A stretch of 64,000 nucleotides of DNA from Actinomycetospora lemnae (GTDB lineage: Bacteria; Actinomycetota; Actinomycetes; Mycobacteriales; Pseudonocardiaceae). Below, one piece after another: positions 56,266-64,000 of the stretch. The notes beneath the pieces were generated by a model. That model did no database searches. It was not told the DNA's origin and saw nothing but the letters and a program-made list of their open reading frames with translations. Numbering within the stretch: position 1 is the stretch's first letter; every line of letters starts with the position of its first letter. The stretch lies in contig NZ_JAQZAO010000011.1 of NCBI RefSeq assembly GCF_028737315.1, positions 1 through 64,000 of the forward strand. The letters run 5' to 3'. Position numbers and translations under genes: made by a program.

Positions 56266-57642
56266 GTGAGCGACACGTACGACGTCATCATCCTGGGAGC
56301 CGGATCGGGCGGTTACGCCTGCGCGTTCCGCGCCGCCGAGCTCGGGCTCTCGGTCGCGCTGGTGGAGAAGGACAAGGTCGGCGGCACCTGCCTGCACCGC
56401 GGCTGCATCCCCACCAAGGCGCTCCTGCACGCCGCCGAGGTGGCCGACTCGGCGCGTGAGGGCGAGCAGTTCGGCGTCAAGAGCTCGCTGTCGGGCATCG
56501 ACATGAGCGGCGTCAACTCCTACAAGGACAACGTCGTCGCCCGCCTCTACAAGGGCCTGCAGGGCCTGGTGAAGGCCAACAAGGTCACGCTGATCGAGGG
56601 CGCCGGCAAGCTCGTCGCGCAGGACACCGTCGAGGTCGACGGCCAGCGCTACCAGGGCCGCAACATCGTCCTGGCCTCCGGCTCGTACTCGAAGACGCTG
56701 CCCGGGCTCGAGCTCGGCGGCCGGGTGCTGACCTCCACCGAGGCCATCAACCTCGACTACGTCCCCGACCGCGTGGTCGTGCTCGGCGGCGGCGTCATCG
56801 GCGTCGAGTTCGCGAGCGTCTGGAAGAGCTTCGGCGCCGAGGTGACGATCGTCGAGGCGCTGCCCCACCTCGTGCCCAACGAGGACGAGTTCCTCTCCAA
56901 GCAGCTCGAGCGCCAGTTCCGCAAGCGCAAGATCGCGTTCAAGACCGGCACCAAGTTCACCGGCGTCTCCCAGACCGCCGACTCGGTGACGATCTCGCTG
57001 GAGAACGGCGAGCAGATCGAGGCCGACCTGCTGCTCGTCGCCGTGGGCCGCGGCCCGAACACCGCCGACCTCGGCTACGAGGAGAACGGCATCACGCTCG
57101 ACCGCGGCTTCGTGCCGACGAACGACCGCCTGCACACCGGCGTCGGCAACATCTACGCCGTCGGCGACATCGTCCCCGGCCTCCAGCTGGCCCACCGCGG
57201 CTTCCAGCAGGGCATCTTCGTCGCCGAGGAGATCGCCGGCCTGCACCCGCCGGTGATCGACGAGACGGGCATCCCGCGGGTCACCTACTGCGAGCCCGAG
57301 GTCGCGTCGGTCGGGCTCACCGAGGCGCAGGCCAAGGAGCTCTACGGCGAGGTCCAGACCACGACGTACGACCTCGCGGGCAACGGGAAGTCCCAGATCC
57401 TCAAGACCGCCGGGGCGATCAAGCTCGTCAAGGGCGGCACCGGCGACGACGCCCCCGTGGTCGGCGTGCACATGATCGGCACCCGGATGGGCGAGCAGGT
57501 CGGCGAGGCCCAGCTGATCTACAACTGGGAGGCGCTGCCCGCCGACGTCGCGAACCTCGTCCACGCCCACCCGACGCAGAACGAGGCCCTCGGGGAGGCG
57601 CACCTCGCGCTCGCCGGCAAGCCCCTGCACAGCCACGGCTGA
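56266..57642 (+). CDS. lpdA: Dihydrolipoyl dehydrogenase (E3)
   Basis: 458 residues. [20 protein letters not shown] binds [20 protein letters not shown] holds the redox disulfide, [19 protein letters not shown], and [10 protein letters not shown] the catalytic His-Glu pair. It reoxidises dihydrolipoyl groups of 2-oxoacid dehydrogenases and the glycine system. GTG 56266 follows GGAGAAG; GTG/ATG 56182 adds a variable 28 residues. It is directly followed by sucB (37 bp). Confidence 0.95.
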   Translation: MSDTYDVIILGAGSGGYACAFRAAELGLSVALVEKDKVGGTCLHRGCIPTKALLHAAEVADSAREGEQFGVKSSLSGIDMSGVNSYKDNVVARLYKGLQGLVKANKVTLIEGAGKLVAQDTVEVDGQRYQGRNIVLASGSYSKTLPGLELGGRVLTSTEAINLDYVPDRVVVLGGGVIGVEFASVWKSFGAEVTIVEALPHLVPNEDEFLSKQLERQFRKRKIAFKTGTKFTGVSQTADSVTISLENGEQIEADLLLVAVGRGPNTADLGYEENGITLDRGFVPTNDRLHTGVGNIYAVGDIVPGLQLAHRGFQQGIFVAEEIAGLHPPVIDETGIPRVTYCEPEVASVGLTEAQAKELYGEVQTTTYDLAGNGKSQILKTAGAIKLVKGGTGDDAPVVGVHMIGTRMGEQVGEAQLIYNWEALPADVANLVHAHPTQNEALGEAHLALAGKPLHSHG

Positions 57643-57679
57643 CCTGACCCCGAGAGAACGAGCGAGGAGACCGAGCCTG

Positions 57680-59689
57680 ATGGCCTACACCGTCCAGATG
57701 CCTGCTCTCGGGGAGAGCGTCACCGAGGGCACGGTGACGCGGTGGCTCAAGCAGGAGGGCGACCACGTCGACGTCGACGAGCCCCTCCTCGAGGTCTCGA
57801 CCGACAAGGTCGACACCGAGATCCCCTCGCCCCAGGCGGGCGTGCTCCAGCGGATCGTGGCGCAGGAGGACGACACCGTCGAGGTCGGCGGCGACCTCGC
57901 CGTCATCGGCGAGGAGGGCGAGTCCGCGGGCGCGTCCGGGGGTGACGGCGGCGGCGCGGCGCAGCCGGCCGAGGCCCAGCCCGAGCCGCAGGCGTCCCAG
58001 CCGGAGCCCGAGCCGACCCCGGAGCCCGAGCCGGCCTCCGAGCCGCAGCAGCCGGCGCAGCCGGCCGCCTCGTCGGGTGGGTCGTCGGGTGGGTCGTCGG
58101 GCGGGTCGTCGGGCGGTGCCTCCGGGGGCACGACGGTCGAGATGCCGGCGCTGGGCGAGTCGGTCACCGAGGGCACGGTCACGCGCTGGCTCAAGCAGGT
58201 CGGCGACACGGTCGACGTCGACGAGCCGCTGCTCGAGGTGTCCACCGACAAGGTCGACACCGAGATCCCGTCGCCGGTGGCCGGCACGGTGCTCGAGCTC
58301 AAGGCCGGCGAGGACGACACCGTCGAGGTCGGCGGGGCCCTCGCCGTCATCGGTGACGCGTCGCAGGCCGGGGGTGCCGCCCCGGCGCAGGAGCCCCAGC
58401 AGTCGCAAGAGCCCCAGCAGCAGGCCCAGCAGCCAGCCCAGCCCCAGCAGACCCAGCAGGACCCGCGTCCGGAGCCCGAGCGCCCCGCCGAGCCCGAGCC
58501 CACCGAGGCGCCGAGCGGCGCGCAGGCGGCGTCCGGGGCCGGCGACTACGTCTCCACCGAGACCGAGCGGCCCACGACGTCCGCCGGCCCGGCCAACGCC
58601 GGCGCCCTGCACCCGCGCGAGGACACCTCGCAGGGCAACGGCGCCTCGGCGCCGAGCACCGGCGGGACGACCGAGACCGGCTCGCCGTACGTGACGCCGC
58701 TCGTGCGCAAGCTCGCGGCCGAGCGCGGCGTCGACCTCTCGACGCTGACCGGCACCGGCGTCGGCGGGCGCATCCGCAAGCAGGACGTCGTCAAGGCGGC
58801 CGACGAGCAGGACAAGGCCTCGGCGTCCGCCGCCTCCGACGCCCCGGCCCAGGCCGCCCCCGCGGGCGGCTCGGGCGGCGGCGCGGTCCACGGCGGCGAG
58901 GTGCAGAAGCCGGCGGCGTCCGGGGCCCGCGGCTCGTCGGGCGCGCCCGCGCCGGACACCTCGGGGCTGCGCGGCACCACGCAGAAGATGTCGCGGCGCC
59001 GGCAGACGATCGCCAAGCGCATGGTGGAGTCGCTGCAGGTCTCCGCCCAGCTGACGACGGTCGTCGAGGCCGACGTCACGCGGATCGCCCGGCTGCGCGA
59101 CCGCGCCAAGGCCGACTTCGCCAAGCGCGAGGGCGTCAAGCTCTCGTTCCTGCCGTTCATGGCGCTGGCGACGGTCGAGGCGCTCAAGGCGCACCCCGCG
59201 GTGAACGCGTCGATCGACACCGAGAAGAGCGAGGTCACCTACCACGGTGCCGAGCACCTGGGCATCGCCGTCGACTCGCCGGCAGGGCTGATCGTGCCGG
59301 TCGTGCACGACGCCGGGGACCTCAACCTCGCCGGGCTGGCGCGCAAGATCGCCGACGTGGCCGACCGCACGCGGGCGAACAAGATCACGCCGGACGAGCT
59401 CTCGGGCGGCACGTTCACGATCACCAACACCGGCTCGCGGGGCGCGCTGATCGACACGCCGATCATCAACCAGCCCCAGGTCGGCATCCTCGGCACCGGC
59501 GCCGTGGTGAAGAAGCCGATGGTGCTCCAGGACGACTCGGGCGGCGACGTCATCGCGATCCGGTCGACGGCCTACCTGTGCCTGTCGTACGACCACCGCA
59601 TCGTCGACGGCGCCGACGCGGCCCGCTTCCTCACCACCGTCAAGGACCGCCTCGAGGGCGGCGCCTTCGAGGGTGAGCTGGGCCTGTAG
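57680..59689 (+). CDS. sucB: 2-oxoacid dehydrogenase E2, dihydrolipoyl succinyl/acetyltransferase
   Basis: 669 residues. Two lipoyl domains carry the acceptor Lys in [12 protein letters not shown] at about 43 and 190. They are joined by Pro/Glu/Ser linkers ([15 protein letters not shown], then SSGG repeats; after the second, a Gln/Pro-rich stretch about 233-262). A peripheral-subunit-binding domain (about 334-369, [19 protein letters not shown]) and a catalytic domain ending [16 protein letters not shown] follow. In M. tuberculosis the homologue (Rv2215, DlaT) serves pyruvate dehydrogenase and peroxynitrite reductase. ATG start. Confidence 0.94.
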   Translation: MAYTVQMPALGESVTEGTVTRWLKQEGDHVDVDEPLLEVSTDKVDTEIPSPQAGVLQRIVAQEDDTVEVGGDLAVIGEEGESAGASGGDGGGAAQPAEAQPEPQASQPEPEPTPEPEPASEPQQPAQPAASSGGSSGGSSGGSSGGASGGTTVEMPALGESVTEGTVTRWLKQVGDTVDVDEPLLEVSTDKVDTEIPSPVAGTVLELKAGEDDTVEVGGALAVIGDASQAGGAAPAQEPQQSQEPQQQAQQPAQPQQTQQDPRPEPERPAEPEPTEAPSGAQAASGAGDYVSTETERPTTSAGPANAGALHPREDTSQGNGASAPSTGGTTETGSPYVTPLVRKLAAERGVDLSTLTGTGVGGRIRKQDVVKAADEQDKASASAASDAPAQAAPAGGSGGGAVHGGEVQKPAASGARGSSGAPAPDTSGLRGTTQKMSRRRQTIAKRMVESLQVSAQLTTVVEADVTRIARLRDRAKADFAKREGVKLSFLPFMALATVEALKAHPAVNASIDTEKSEVTYHGAEHLGIAVDSPAGLIVPVVHDAGDLNLAGLARKIADVADRTRANKITPDELSGGTFTITNTGSRGALIDTPIINQPQVGILGTGAVVKKPMVLQDDSGGDVIAIRSTAYLCLSYDHRIVDGADAARFLTTVKDRLEGGAFEGELGL

Positions 59690-59705
59690 CCCGCCCGCGC
59701 CCGCA

Positions 59706-59835
59706 CTGACCGAAGGGCCCCTTCGCTCGACTAGATCGAGCGAAGGGGCCCTTCGCTCGTCCGGGCCCGCGAGTGCACGTTCCGGCGGAGGGCGCCCCTT
59801 GCCCGTCTATCCGAACCACGGTGCCCTTCGGTCAG
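59706..59835. repeat. Outer inverted repeat flanking the sucB terminator
   Basis: CTGACCGAAGGGC at 59706-59718 recurs inverted at 59823-59835 (GCCCTTCGGTCAG), so the sucB hairpin arm can pair with either of two partners. No gene lies between. Confidence 0.65.
59711..59755. terminator. Perfect 20-bp hairpin after sucB
   Basis: CGAAGGGCCCCTTCGCTCGA (59711-59730) pairs exactly with 59736-59755 across a 5-nt loop, 21 bp after the sucB stop. Each arm is itself partly self-complementary (GAAGGGGCCCTTC), so alternative folds exist. Likely a terminator between two rightward genes. Confidence 0.85.
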
Positions 59836-59889
59836 GACGGCGAGCCACCCCGGGTCGCGGCGGGCCGGACACTCCGCGACGATCACCCC

Positions 59890-60783
59890 ATGCGCGTCGT
59901 CATCGCCGGGTCCTCCGGGCTCATCGGCACCGCCCTGGTCCCCCGGCTGCGGGAGGCCGGCCACGACGTCGTCCGGCTGGTCCGGCGCACCCCGCAGGCG
60001 CCCGACGAGCGCGGCTGGGATCCTGCCGCCGGGCACCTCGCGCCCGGCGCGCTCGAGGGCGCCGACGCCGTCGTCAACCTGTCCGGGGCGGGCATCGGCG
60101 ACAAGCGCTGGACCGGCGCGCGCAAGCAGGAGCTGCGCGACAGCCGCATGATCCCCACCGACGTGCTGGCCCGGGCCGTGGCCGAGCACGACATCCCGAC
60201 GATGGTCAGCGGCTCGGCGGTCGGCTGGTACGGCGACACCGGGGCGATGGCCGTGGACGAGACCGCCCGCCGCGGCTCGGGCTTCCTCTCGGACCTCTGC
60301 CGCGACTGGGAGGCCGCGACCCGCCCCGCCGACGACGCCGGCGCGCGGGTCGTGCTGCTGCGCACGGGCCTCGTGCTCGCCCCCAACGGCGGGCTGATGG
60401 GCCAGCTCAAGCCGCTGTTCAAGTACGGGCTGGGCGGGAAGCTCGGCTCGGGCACGCAGTACATGCCGTGGATCTCGATCGACGACGAGGTCGACGCGAT
60501 CCTCCACGCCCTCGAGCACGACACCGTCGTCGGCCCGATGAACGCCACCGGCCCCGACCCCGTGACCAACGACGAGTTCACCCGCGTCCTCGCCGCCCAG
60601 CTGCACCGGCCCGCGCCGTGGATGGTGCCCGGGTTCGCGATGCGCGCGGTGCTCGGGGAGTTCGCCGACGAGGGCGTGCTGGTCAGCCAGCGGGTGCTGC
60701 CGGGCGTGCTGGAGCGCGAGGGCTTCCGCTTCCGCCACCGCACGCTCACCGAGGCGCTGTCCGCCGTCCTCGACGGGTCATGA
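59890..60783 (+). CDS. TIGR01777-type NAD-dependent epimerase/dehydratase
   Basis: 297 residues of the extended SDR family. VVIAGSSGLIGTALVPRL binds the cofactor; VVNLSGAGIGDKRWT, SGSAVGWYGD (Tyr) and RTGLVLAPNGGLMGQLKPLFKYGLGGKLGSG are TIGR01777/YfcH markers; the N-terminal helix lacks an upstream cyclase domain. Substrate unknown; matches Rv2216. ATG 59890 gives the family N-terminus; an upstream GTG at 59773 would add 39 unlike residues. Its stop overlaps the FAD oxidoreductase start (ATGA). Confidence 0.9.
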   Translation: MRVVIAGSSGLIGTALVPRLREAGHDVVRLVRRTPQAPDERGWDPAAGHLAPGALEGADAVVNLSGAGIGDKRWTGARKQELRDSRMIPTDVLARAVAEHDIPTMVSGSAVGWYGDTGAMAVDETARRGSGFLSDLCRDWEAATRPADDAGARVVLLRTGLVLAPNGGLMGQLKPLFKYGLGGKLGSGTQYMPWISIDDEVDAILHALEHDTVVGPMNATGPDPVTNDEFTRVLAAQLHRPAPWMVPGFAMRAVLGEFADEGVLVSQRVLPGVLEREGFRFRHRTLTEALSAVLDGS

Positions 60784-62072
60784 CCGCCGGGCTCCCCGAC
60801 GCCGTCGACGTCGTCGTGGTCGGCGCCGGGCTCGCGGGCCTGCGGGCGGCGCAGGTCGTCGCCCGCGCCGGGCGGTCGGTCGTGGTGTGCGAGGCGAGCG
60901 ACGGGGTCGGCGGGCGGGTGCGCACCGACGTCGTCGACGGCTTCCTCGTCGACCGCGGGTTCCAGATCCTCAACACCTTCTACCCGGCGCTGCGCGCGGC
61001 GATCGACCTCGACGCCCTCGACCTGCGCCGCTTCGTGCCCGGCGCCGCCGTCCGGGACGCCGACGGGCGGCTGCACCGCCTCGCCGACCCGCGCCGCGTG
61101 CCCACCTGGGCGCCCCGCACCGCCGTCGACCCGCTGCTCGGCCCCGGCGAGAAGGTCCGCGTCGGCGCGGTGACGCTGCGCTCGCTGCTCGTGCCGCCGT
61201 CGCGCCAGGCCCGGGCGCCGGAGCGCTCGACGGCCGACGAGCTGGCCCGGTGGGGTCTCGGCGGGCGGCCGACCGAGACGTTCCTGCGCCCGTTCCTGGC
61301 CGGCGTGCTGGGCGACCGGGACCTCGAGACCTCCTCGCGGGTGTTCTCCCTGTTCTGGCGCAGCTTTGCCCTCGGCGACCTGACGCTGCCCTCGCGCGGG
61401 ATCGGGGCGGTGCCCGCCCAGCTCGCGGCCCGCCTGCCCGCGGGCACCGTGCACCTCGAGACGCCGGTCGAACAGGTCGCACCGGGGGTCGTGGAGACCG
61501 CCCGCGGACGGGTCCGGGCCGGCGCGGTGGTCGTGGCGACCGAGGGCACGGCCGCCGCCGGGCTCCTCGCCGGGCGGGTGCCGCCGCCGCGGACCTTCGC
61601 GCTGACCACGCACTACCACGTCACCACCGAGCCCCCGACCCGCCAGGCGCTGCTCCACCTCGACGGCGCGGGCGGGCCGGTGGTCAACACGACGGTGCTC
61701 ACCGCCGGGGCGCCCTCCTACTCCCCCGACCACCGCCACCTCGTCGCGAGCACCGTGCTCGGCCCCGACCCCCTGCCCGGGAGCGAGCTGCGCGGCGAGC
61801 TCACGCGCATCTGGGGCACGCCGGTCGGCGCGTGGGACGAGCTCGCGACCGTCCGGGTGCCGCGCGCCCTGCCCGCGGCGATCCCGCCCACCCCGGAGGG
61901 CCTGCGCCGACCCGTGGACCTCGGCGACGGTCTCTTCGTCGCCGGCGACCACCGCGACACCCCGTCGACCCAGGGCGCGCTGGTCAGCGGCCGGCGCACC
62001 GCGCAGGAGGCGCTCGCGCACCTCCGCAGGACGCGGAGCGGAGCGGAGCCGGACCCATCGGTGCCGGGGTAG
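60780..62072 (+). CDS. FAD-dependent oxidoreductase (amine-oxidase / CrtI-like)
   Basis: 430 residues. [19 protein letters not shown] and [21 protein letters not shown] bind [23 protein letters not shown] is the C-terminal FAD motif. It resembles phytoene-desaturase and protoporphyrinogen-oxidase relatives, but the substrate cannot be read. Conserved coupling to the TIGR01777 gene by ATGA suggests a shared pathway. In mycobacteria this gene is missing from the equivalent place, as far as I recall. Confidence 0.87.
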   Translation: MTAGLPDAVDVVVVGAGLAGLRAAQVVARAGRSVVVCEASDGVGGRVRTDVVDGFLVDRGFQILNTFYPALRAAIDLDALDLRRFVPGAAVRDADGRLHRLADPRRVPTWAPRTAVDPLLGPGEKVRVGAVTLRSLLVPPSRQARAPERSTADELARWGLGGRPTETFLRPFLAGVLGDRDLETSSRVFSLFWRSFALGDLTLPSRGIGAVPAQLAARLPAGTVHLETPVEQVAPGVVETARGRVRAGAVVVATEGTAAAGLLAGRVPPPRTFALTTHYHVTTEPPTRQALLHLDGAGGPVVNTTVLTAGAPSYSPDHRHLVASTVLGPDPLPGSELRGELTRIWGTPVGAWDELATVRVPRALPAAIPPTPEGLRRPVDLGDGLFVAGDHRDTPSTQGALVSGRRTAQEALAHLRRTRSGAEPDPSVPG

Positions 62073-62082
62073 CGTCGGCCCC

Positions 62083-62832
62083 GTGAGCCGCTCCAGCCGT
62101 GCCGCCGTCGAGCCCGTCGAGGTCCATGATCTCGGCACCGTCGACTACCTCGAGGCCTGGGAGCGCCAGCGCGCGCACGCCGACGCGCGGGTCGCCGACA
62201 CCGGCCCGGACACGCTGCTGCTGCTCGAGCACCCGTCGGTCTACACGGCGGGCCGGCGCACGCTGCCCGAGGAGCGGCCGGTCGACGGCACGCCGGTGAT
62301 CGACGTCGACCGCGGTGGCAAGATCACCTGGCACGGCCCGGGGCAGCTCGTCGGCTACCCGATCATCGGGCTCGCGCAGCCCGTCGACGTCGTCGACCAC
62401 GTGCGGCGCCTCGAGCAGGCGCTGATCGCGGTGTGCGACGCCTACGGCCTGGCCGTCGGGCGCATCGCCGGCCGCAGCGGCGTCTGGCTGCCCGCCGACG
62501 ACCGCGGCCCGGCCCGCAAGATCGCCGCCATCGGCGTGCGCGTGGCCCGCGGCGTGACGCTGCACGGCTTCGCCCTCAACGCCGACCCGGACCTCGCGGC
62601 TTTCGGCGCGATCGTCCCGTGCGGCATCCGCGACGCCGGCGTCACCAGCCTCACCGCCGAGCTGGGGCGCCACGTCGGCGTCGACGAGGTCCGCGACGCG
62701 ACCCGCGACGCCGTCCTCGCCGCCCTCGACGGCACCCTCGCGCTGACCGACCGCACACTGCCCGCCGCCCCCGACGCCGCGCAGGACGTCACCGTCGGCG
62801 GCCTGACCGTGCGGGTGGGCGCCGCGCGCTGA
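62083..62832 (+). CDS. lipB: Octanoyltransferase
   Basis: 249 residues. [37 protein letters not shown] (catalytic Lys about 146) and the catalytic Cys in [15 protein letters not shown] (about 179) are present. It moves octanoyl from acyl-carrier protein to lipoyl domains such as those of SucB. GTG start 10 bp after the FAD-oxidoreductase stop. lipA, which usually follows, is not in the window; an LLM oxidoreductase is next instead. Confidence 0.95.
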   Translation: MSRSSRAAVEPVEVHDLGTVDYLEAWERQRAHADARVADTGPDTLLLLEHPSVYTAGRRTLPEERPVDGTPVIDVDRGGKITWHGPGQLVGYPIIGLAQPVDVVDHVRRLEQALIAVCDAYGLAVGRIAGRSGVWLPADDRGPARKIAAIGVRVARGVTLHGFALNADPDLAAFGAIVPCGIRDAGVTSLTAELGRHVGVDEVRDATRDAVLAALDGTLALTDRTLPAAPDAAQDVTVGGLTVRVGAAR

Positions 62833-62901
62833 TCGCTTGACACCGGGTCCGCGGCGACGCCACGGTGCTCTGGATCACAGGTGCGCCGGGAGGAGATCGC
62901 C

Positions 62902-63888
62902 GTGGACGTGTCCGTCGCCTTCCCCACCGCGCTGAGCACGCCCGAGGACATCGCCGTCGCCGAGCACCTGGGCTACGCCCGGGCCTGGATCTACGACACC
63001 CCGCAGCAGAGCCCCGACGTCTGGATGACGCTCGCCCTCGCCGCCGAGCGGACCGAGCACATCGGGCTGGGTCCCGGCGTCCTCGTCCCCACCCTGCGCC
63101 ACCCCATGGTGAACGCCGCCGCCACCGCGACCCTCGCCGCGCTCGCCCCGGGACGCGTCGCGGTCGCGTTCGGCACGGGCTTCACCGGACGGCGCGCCAT
63201 GGGCTACCGCGCGATCCCGTGGTCGTACATGGACGCCTACATCCGGACCTACCGGGCGCTCCTGCGCGGCGAGGTCGTCGAGTGGGAGGGCGCGTCGATG
63301 CAGATGCTCCACCCCGACGGCCACGCCCCGGCGCGGCCGGTCGACGTGCCCGTGCTGGTCGGGGCCCTCGGGCCGAAGGGTGACGCGGTCGCCCGGGAGC
63401 TGGGCGACGGCCTGTTCGTCACCCTGGCGCAGCCGGAGTTCATGTCGGCGTACTCCTGGGTGCCCTACCTCGCGTGGGGCACGGTCCTCGACGAGGACGA
63501 GGAGCAGGACTCCGAGCACGCCCGCGAGGCCGCCGGCCCCGGCTGGGCGCTCGCCTACCACGGCGCGTACGAGTTCGGCGGTCCCGACGCCGCGCGCGGG
63601 CTCGTCGGCGGCGACGCGTGGATGGACACCGTCGAGAAGGCGCCCCCGGGGCGACGGCACCTCGCGGTCCACGTCGGGCACTGCGTCGAGCTCAACGACG
63701 CCGACGCCGCGGCCTGGGAGGCCGGCGGGCACACCATGGTGCGCGAGGCGACCCTGACCGGGACCCGCAGCGAGATCCGCGACCGGCTCCACGAGCTCGC
63801 CACCCGCGGCGTCACCGAGATCGTCTTCCAGCCCTGCGGCCCGGACACCCGCGGCGAGCTGGAGCGCTTCCTCGACGCCGCCCGCTGA
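62902..63888 (+). CDS. LLM-class flavin/F420-dependent oxidoreductase
   Basis: 328 residues of the luciferase-like monooxygenase TIM-barrel. VSVAFPTALSTPEDIAVAEHLGYARAW, LGPGVLVPTLRHPMVNAAA, VAVAFGTGFTGRRAMG and PVLVGALGPKGDAVARELGDG fit F420/FMN binding. Substrate unknown. GTG 62902 follows GGGAGGAG by 6 nt; GTG 62881 is in frame but inside the leader. It is convergent with another LLM gene at the right edge. Confidence 0.88.
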   Translation: MDVSVAFPTALSTPEDIAVAEHLGYARAWIYDTPQQSPDVWMTLALAAERTEHIGLGPGVLVPTLRHPMVNAAATATLAALAPGRVAVAFGTGFTGRRAMGYRAIPWSYMDAYIRTYRALLRGEVVEWEGASMQMLHPDGHAPARPVDVPVLVGALGPKGDAVARELGDGLFVTLAQPEFMSAYSWVPYLAWGTVLDEDEEQDSEHAREAAGPGWALAYHGAYEFGGPDAARGLVGGDAWMDTVEKAPPGRRHLAVHVGHCVELNDADAAAWEAGGHTMVREATLTGTRSEIRDRLHELATRGVTEIVFQPCGPDTRGELERFLDAAR

Positions 63889-63902
63889 CTCCCGGGACGG
63901 CC

Positions 63903-64000
63903 CTACACCTGCGGCGCGATCTCCGCGGCCACGAGCTCGAGCTGGTCGAGGTCCGAGAGGTCGAGCACCTGCAGGTAGACGCGCTCCAGCCCGGCCCGCT
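63903..64000 (-). CDS. LLM-class oxidoreductase, C-terminal fragment (cut by window edge)
   Basis: Only the last 32 residues are inside: RAGLERVYLQVLDLSDLDQL then ELVAAEIAPQV and TAG. The LERVYLQVLDLxDLD ending is typical of F420-dependent LLM oxidoreductases. The gene enters from the right and converges with the one at 62902. Nothing more can be said. Confidence 0.72.
   Translation of the reverse strand, partial: RAGLERVYLQVLDLSDLDQLELVAAEIAPQV

Overview
The window is very GC-rich DNA with actinobacterial codon use: nearly every codon ends in G or C, GTG starts are common, and neighbouring genes often share a GTGA or ATGA overlap. Gene content points to the order Pseudonocardiales (Actinomycetospora- or Pseudonocardia-like), but the species cannot be fixed from sequence alone. 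From recalled gene order, most of the window is collinear with Mycobacterium tuberculosis Rv2169c to Rv2217, just downstream of the mraZ/mraW end of the cell-division cluster. This supports a core-chromosome segment; I see no insertion sequence, prophage, tRNA, rRNA or CRISPR array.

Layout. 1-455: G-rich tandem repeats, palindromic repeats and a terminator. 456-5015: DUF3040 membrane protein, DinB polymerase, methyltransferase, orphan ParA, and a DUF6504 / SAV_6107-HEPN pair behind a perfect LexA (SOS) box. 5215-7553: acetyltransferase, LppM-like lipoprotein, MetF. 7685-11805: carotenoid genes (polyprenyl synthase, crtI, crtB) and a small CxxC protein. 11708-14176: Rv2175c-type DNA-binding protein, hydrolase, PknL kinase. 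14191-18590: DAHP synthase, exoribonuclease, acyltransferase, esterase, Pro-rich membrane protein. 18631-22861: glucokinase, Cys-motif protein, ArsA-like ATPase and two SRPBCC proteins, all leftward. 22999-28721: FadD15-type ligase, PimB'-type mannosyltransferase, hydrolase, NlpC/P60 hydrolase, Cys-motif protein. 28771-33884: NYN protein, DnaQ/UvrC-like nuclease, AsnC-type effector domain, trpD, degenerate receiver. 34191-40798: the respiratory supercomplex genes ctaE-qcrC-qcrA-qcrB and, convergently, ctaC-ctaF. 41065-48953: asnB, PfkB kinase, erpA, glycerate kinase, DUF3043, cobU-cobT-cobS. 49109-57642: ilvE, cysteine/cystathionine synthase-like protein, DUF2461, an M15-like protein, cupin, gcvT, pepA, lpdA. 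57680-64000: sucB, TIGR01777 epimerase, FAD oxidoreductase, lipB, two LLM oxidoreductases.

Functional themes are cytochrome bcc-aa3 respiration, lipoate and 2-oxoacid dehydrogenase metabolism (lpdA, sucB, lipB, gcvT), cobalamin assembly, envelope lipid and mannoside synthesis, and DNA repair. The most interesting non-gene signals are the SOS box, a dispersed intergenic palindrome family at four loci, and a series of long hairpins at convergent gene ends. Two genes (dinB, cobU) have no ordinary start codon where their conserved N-termini require one, and CobT carries Gln where the catalytic Glu is expected.
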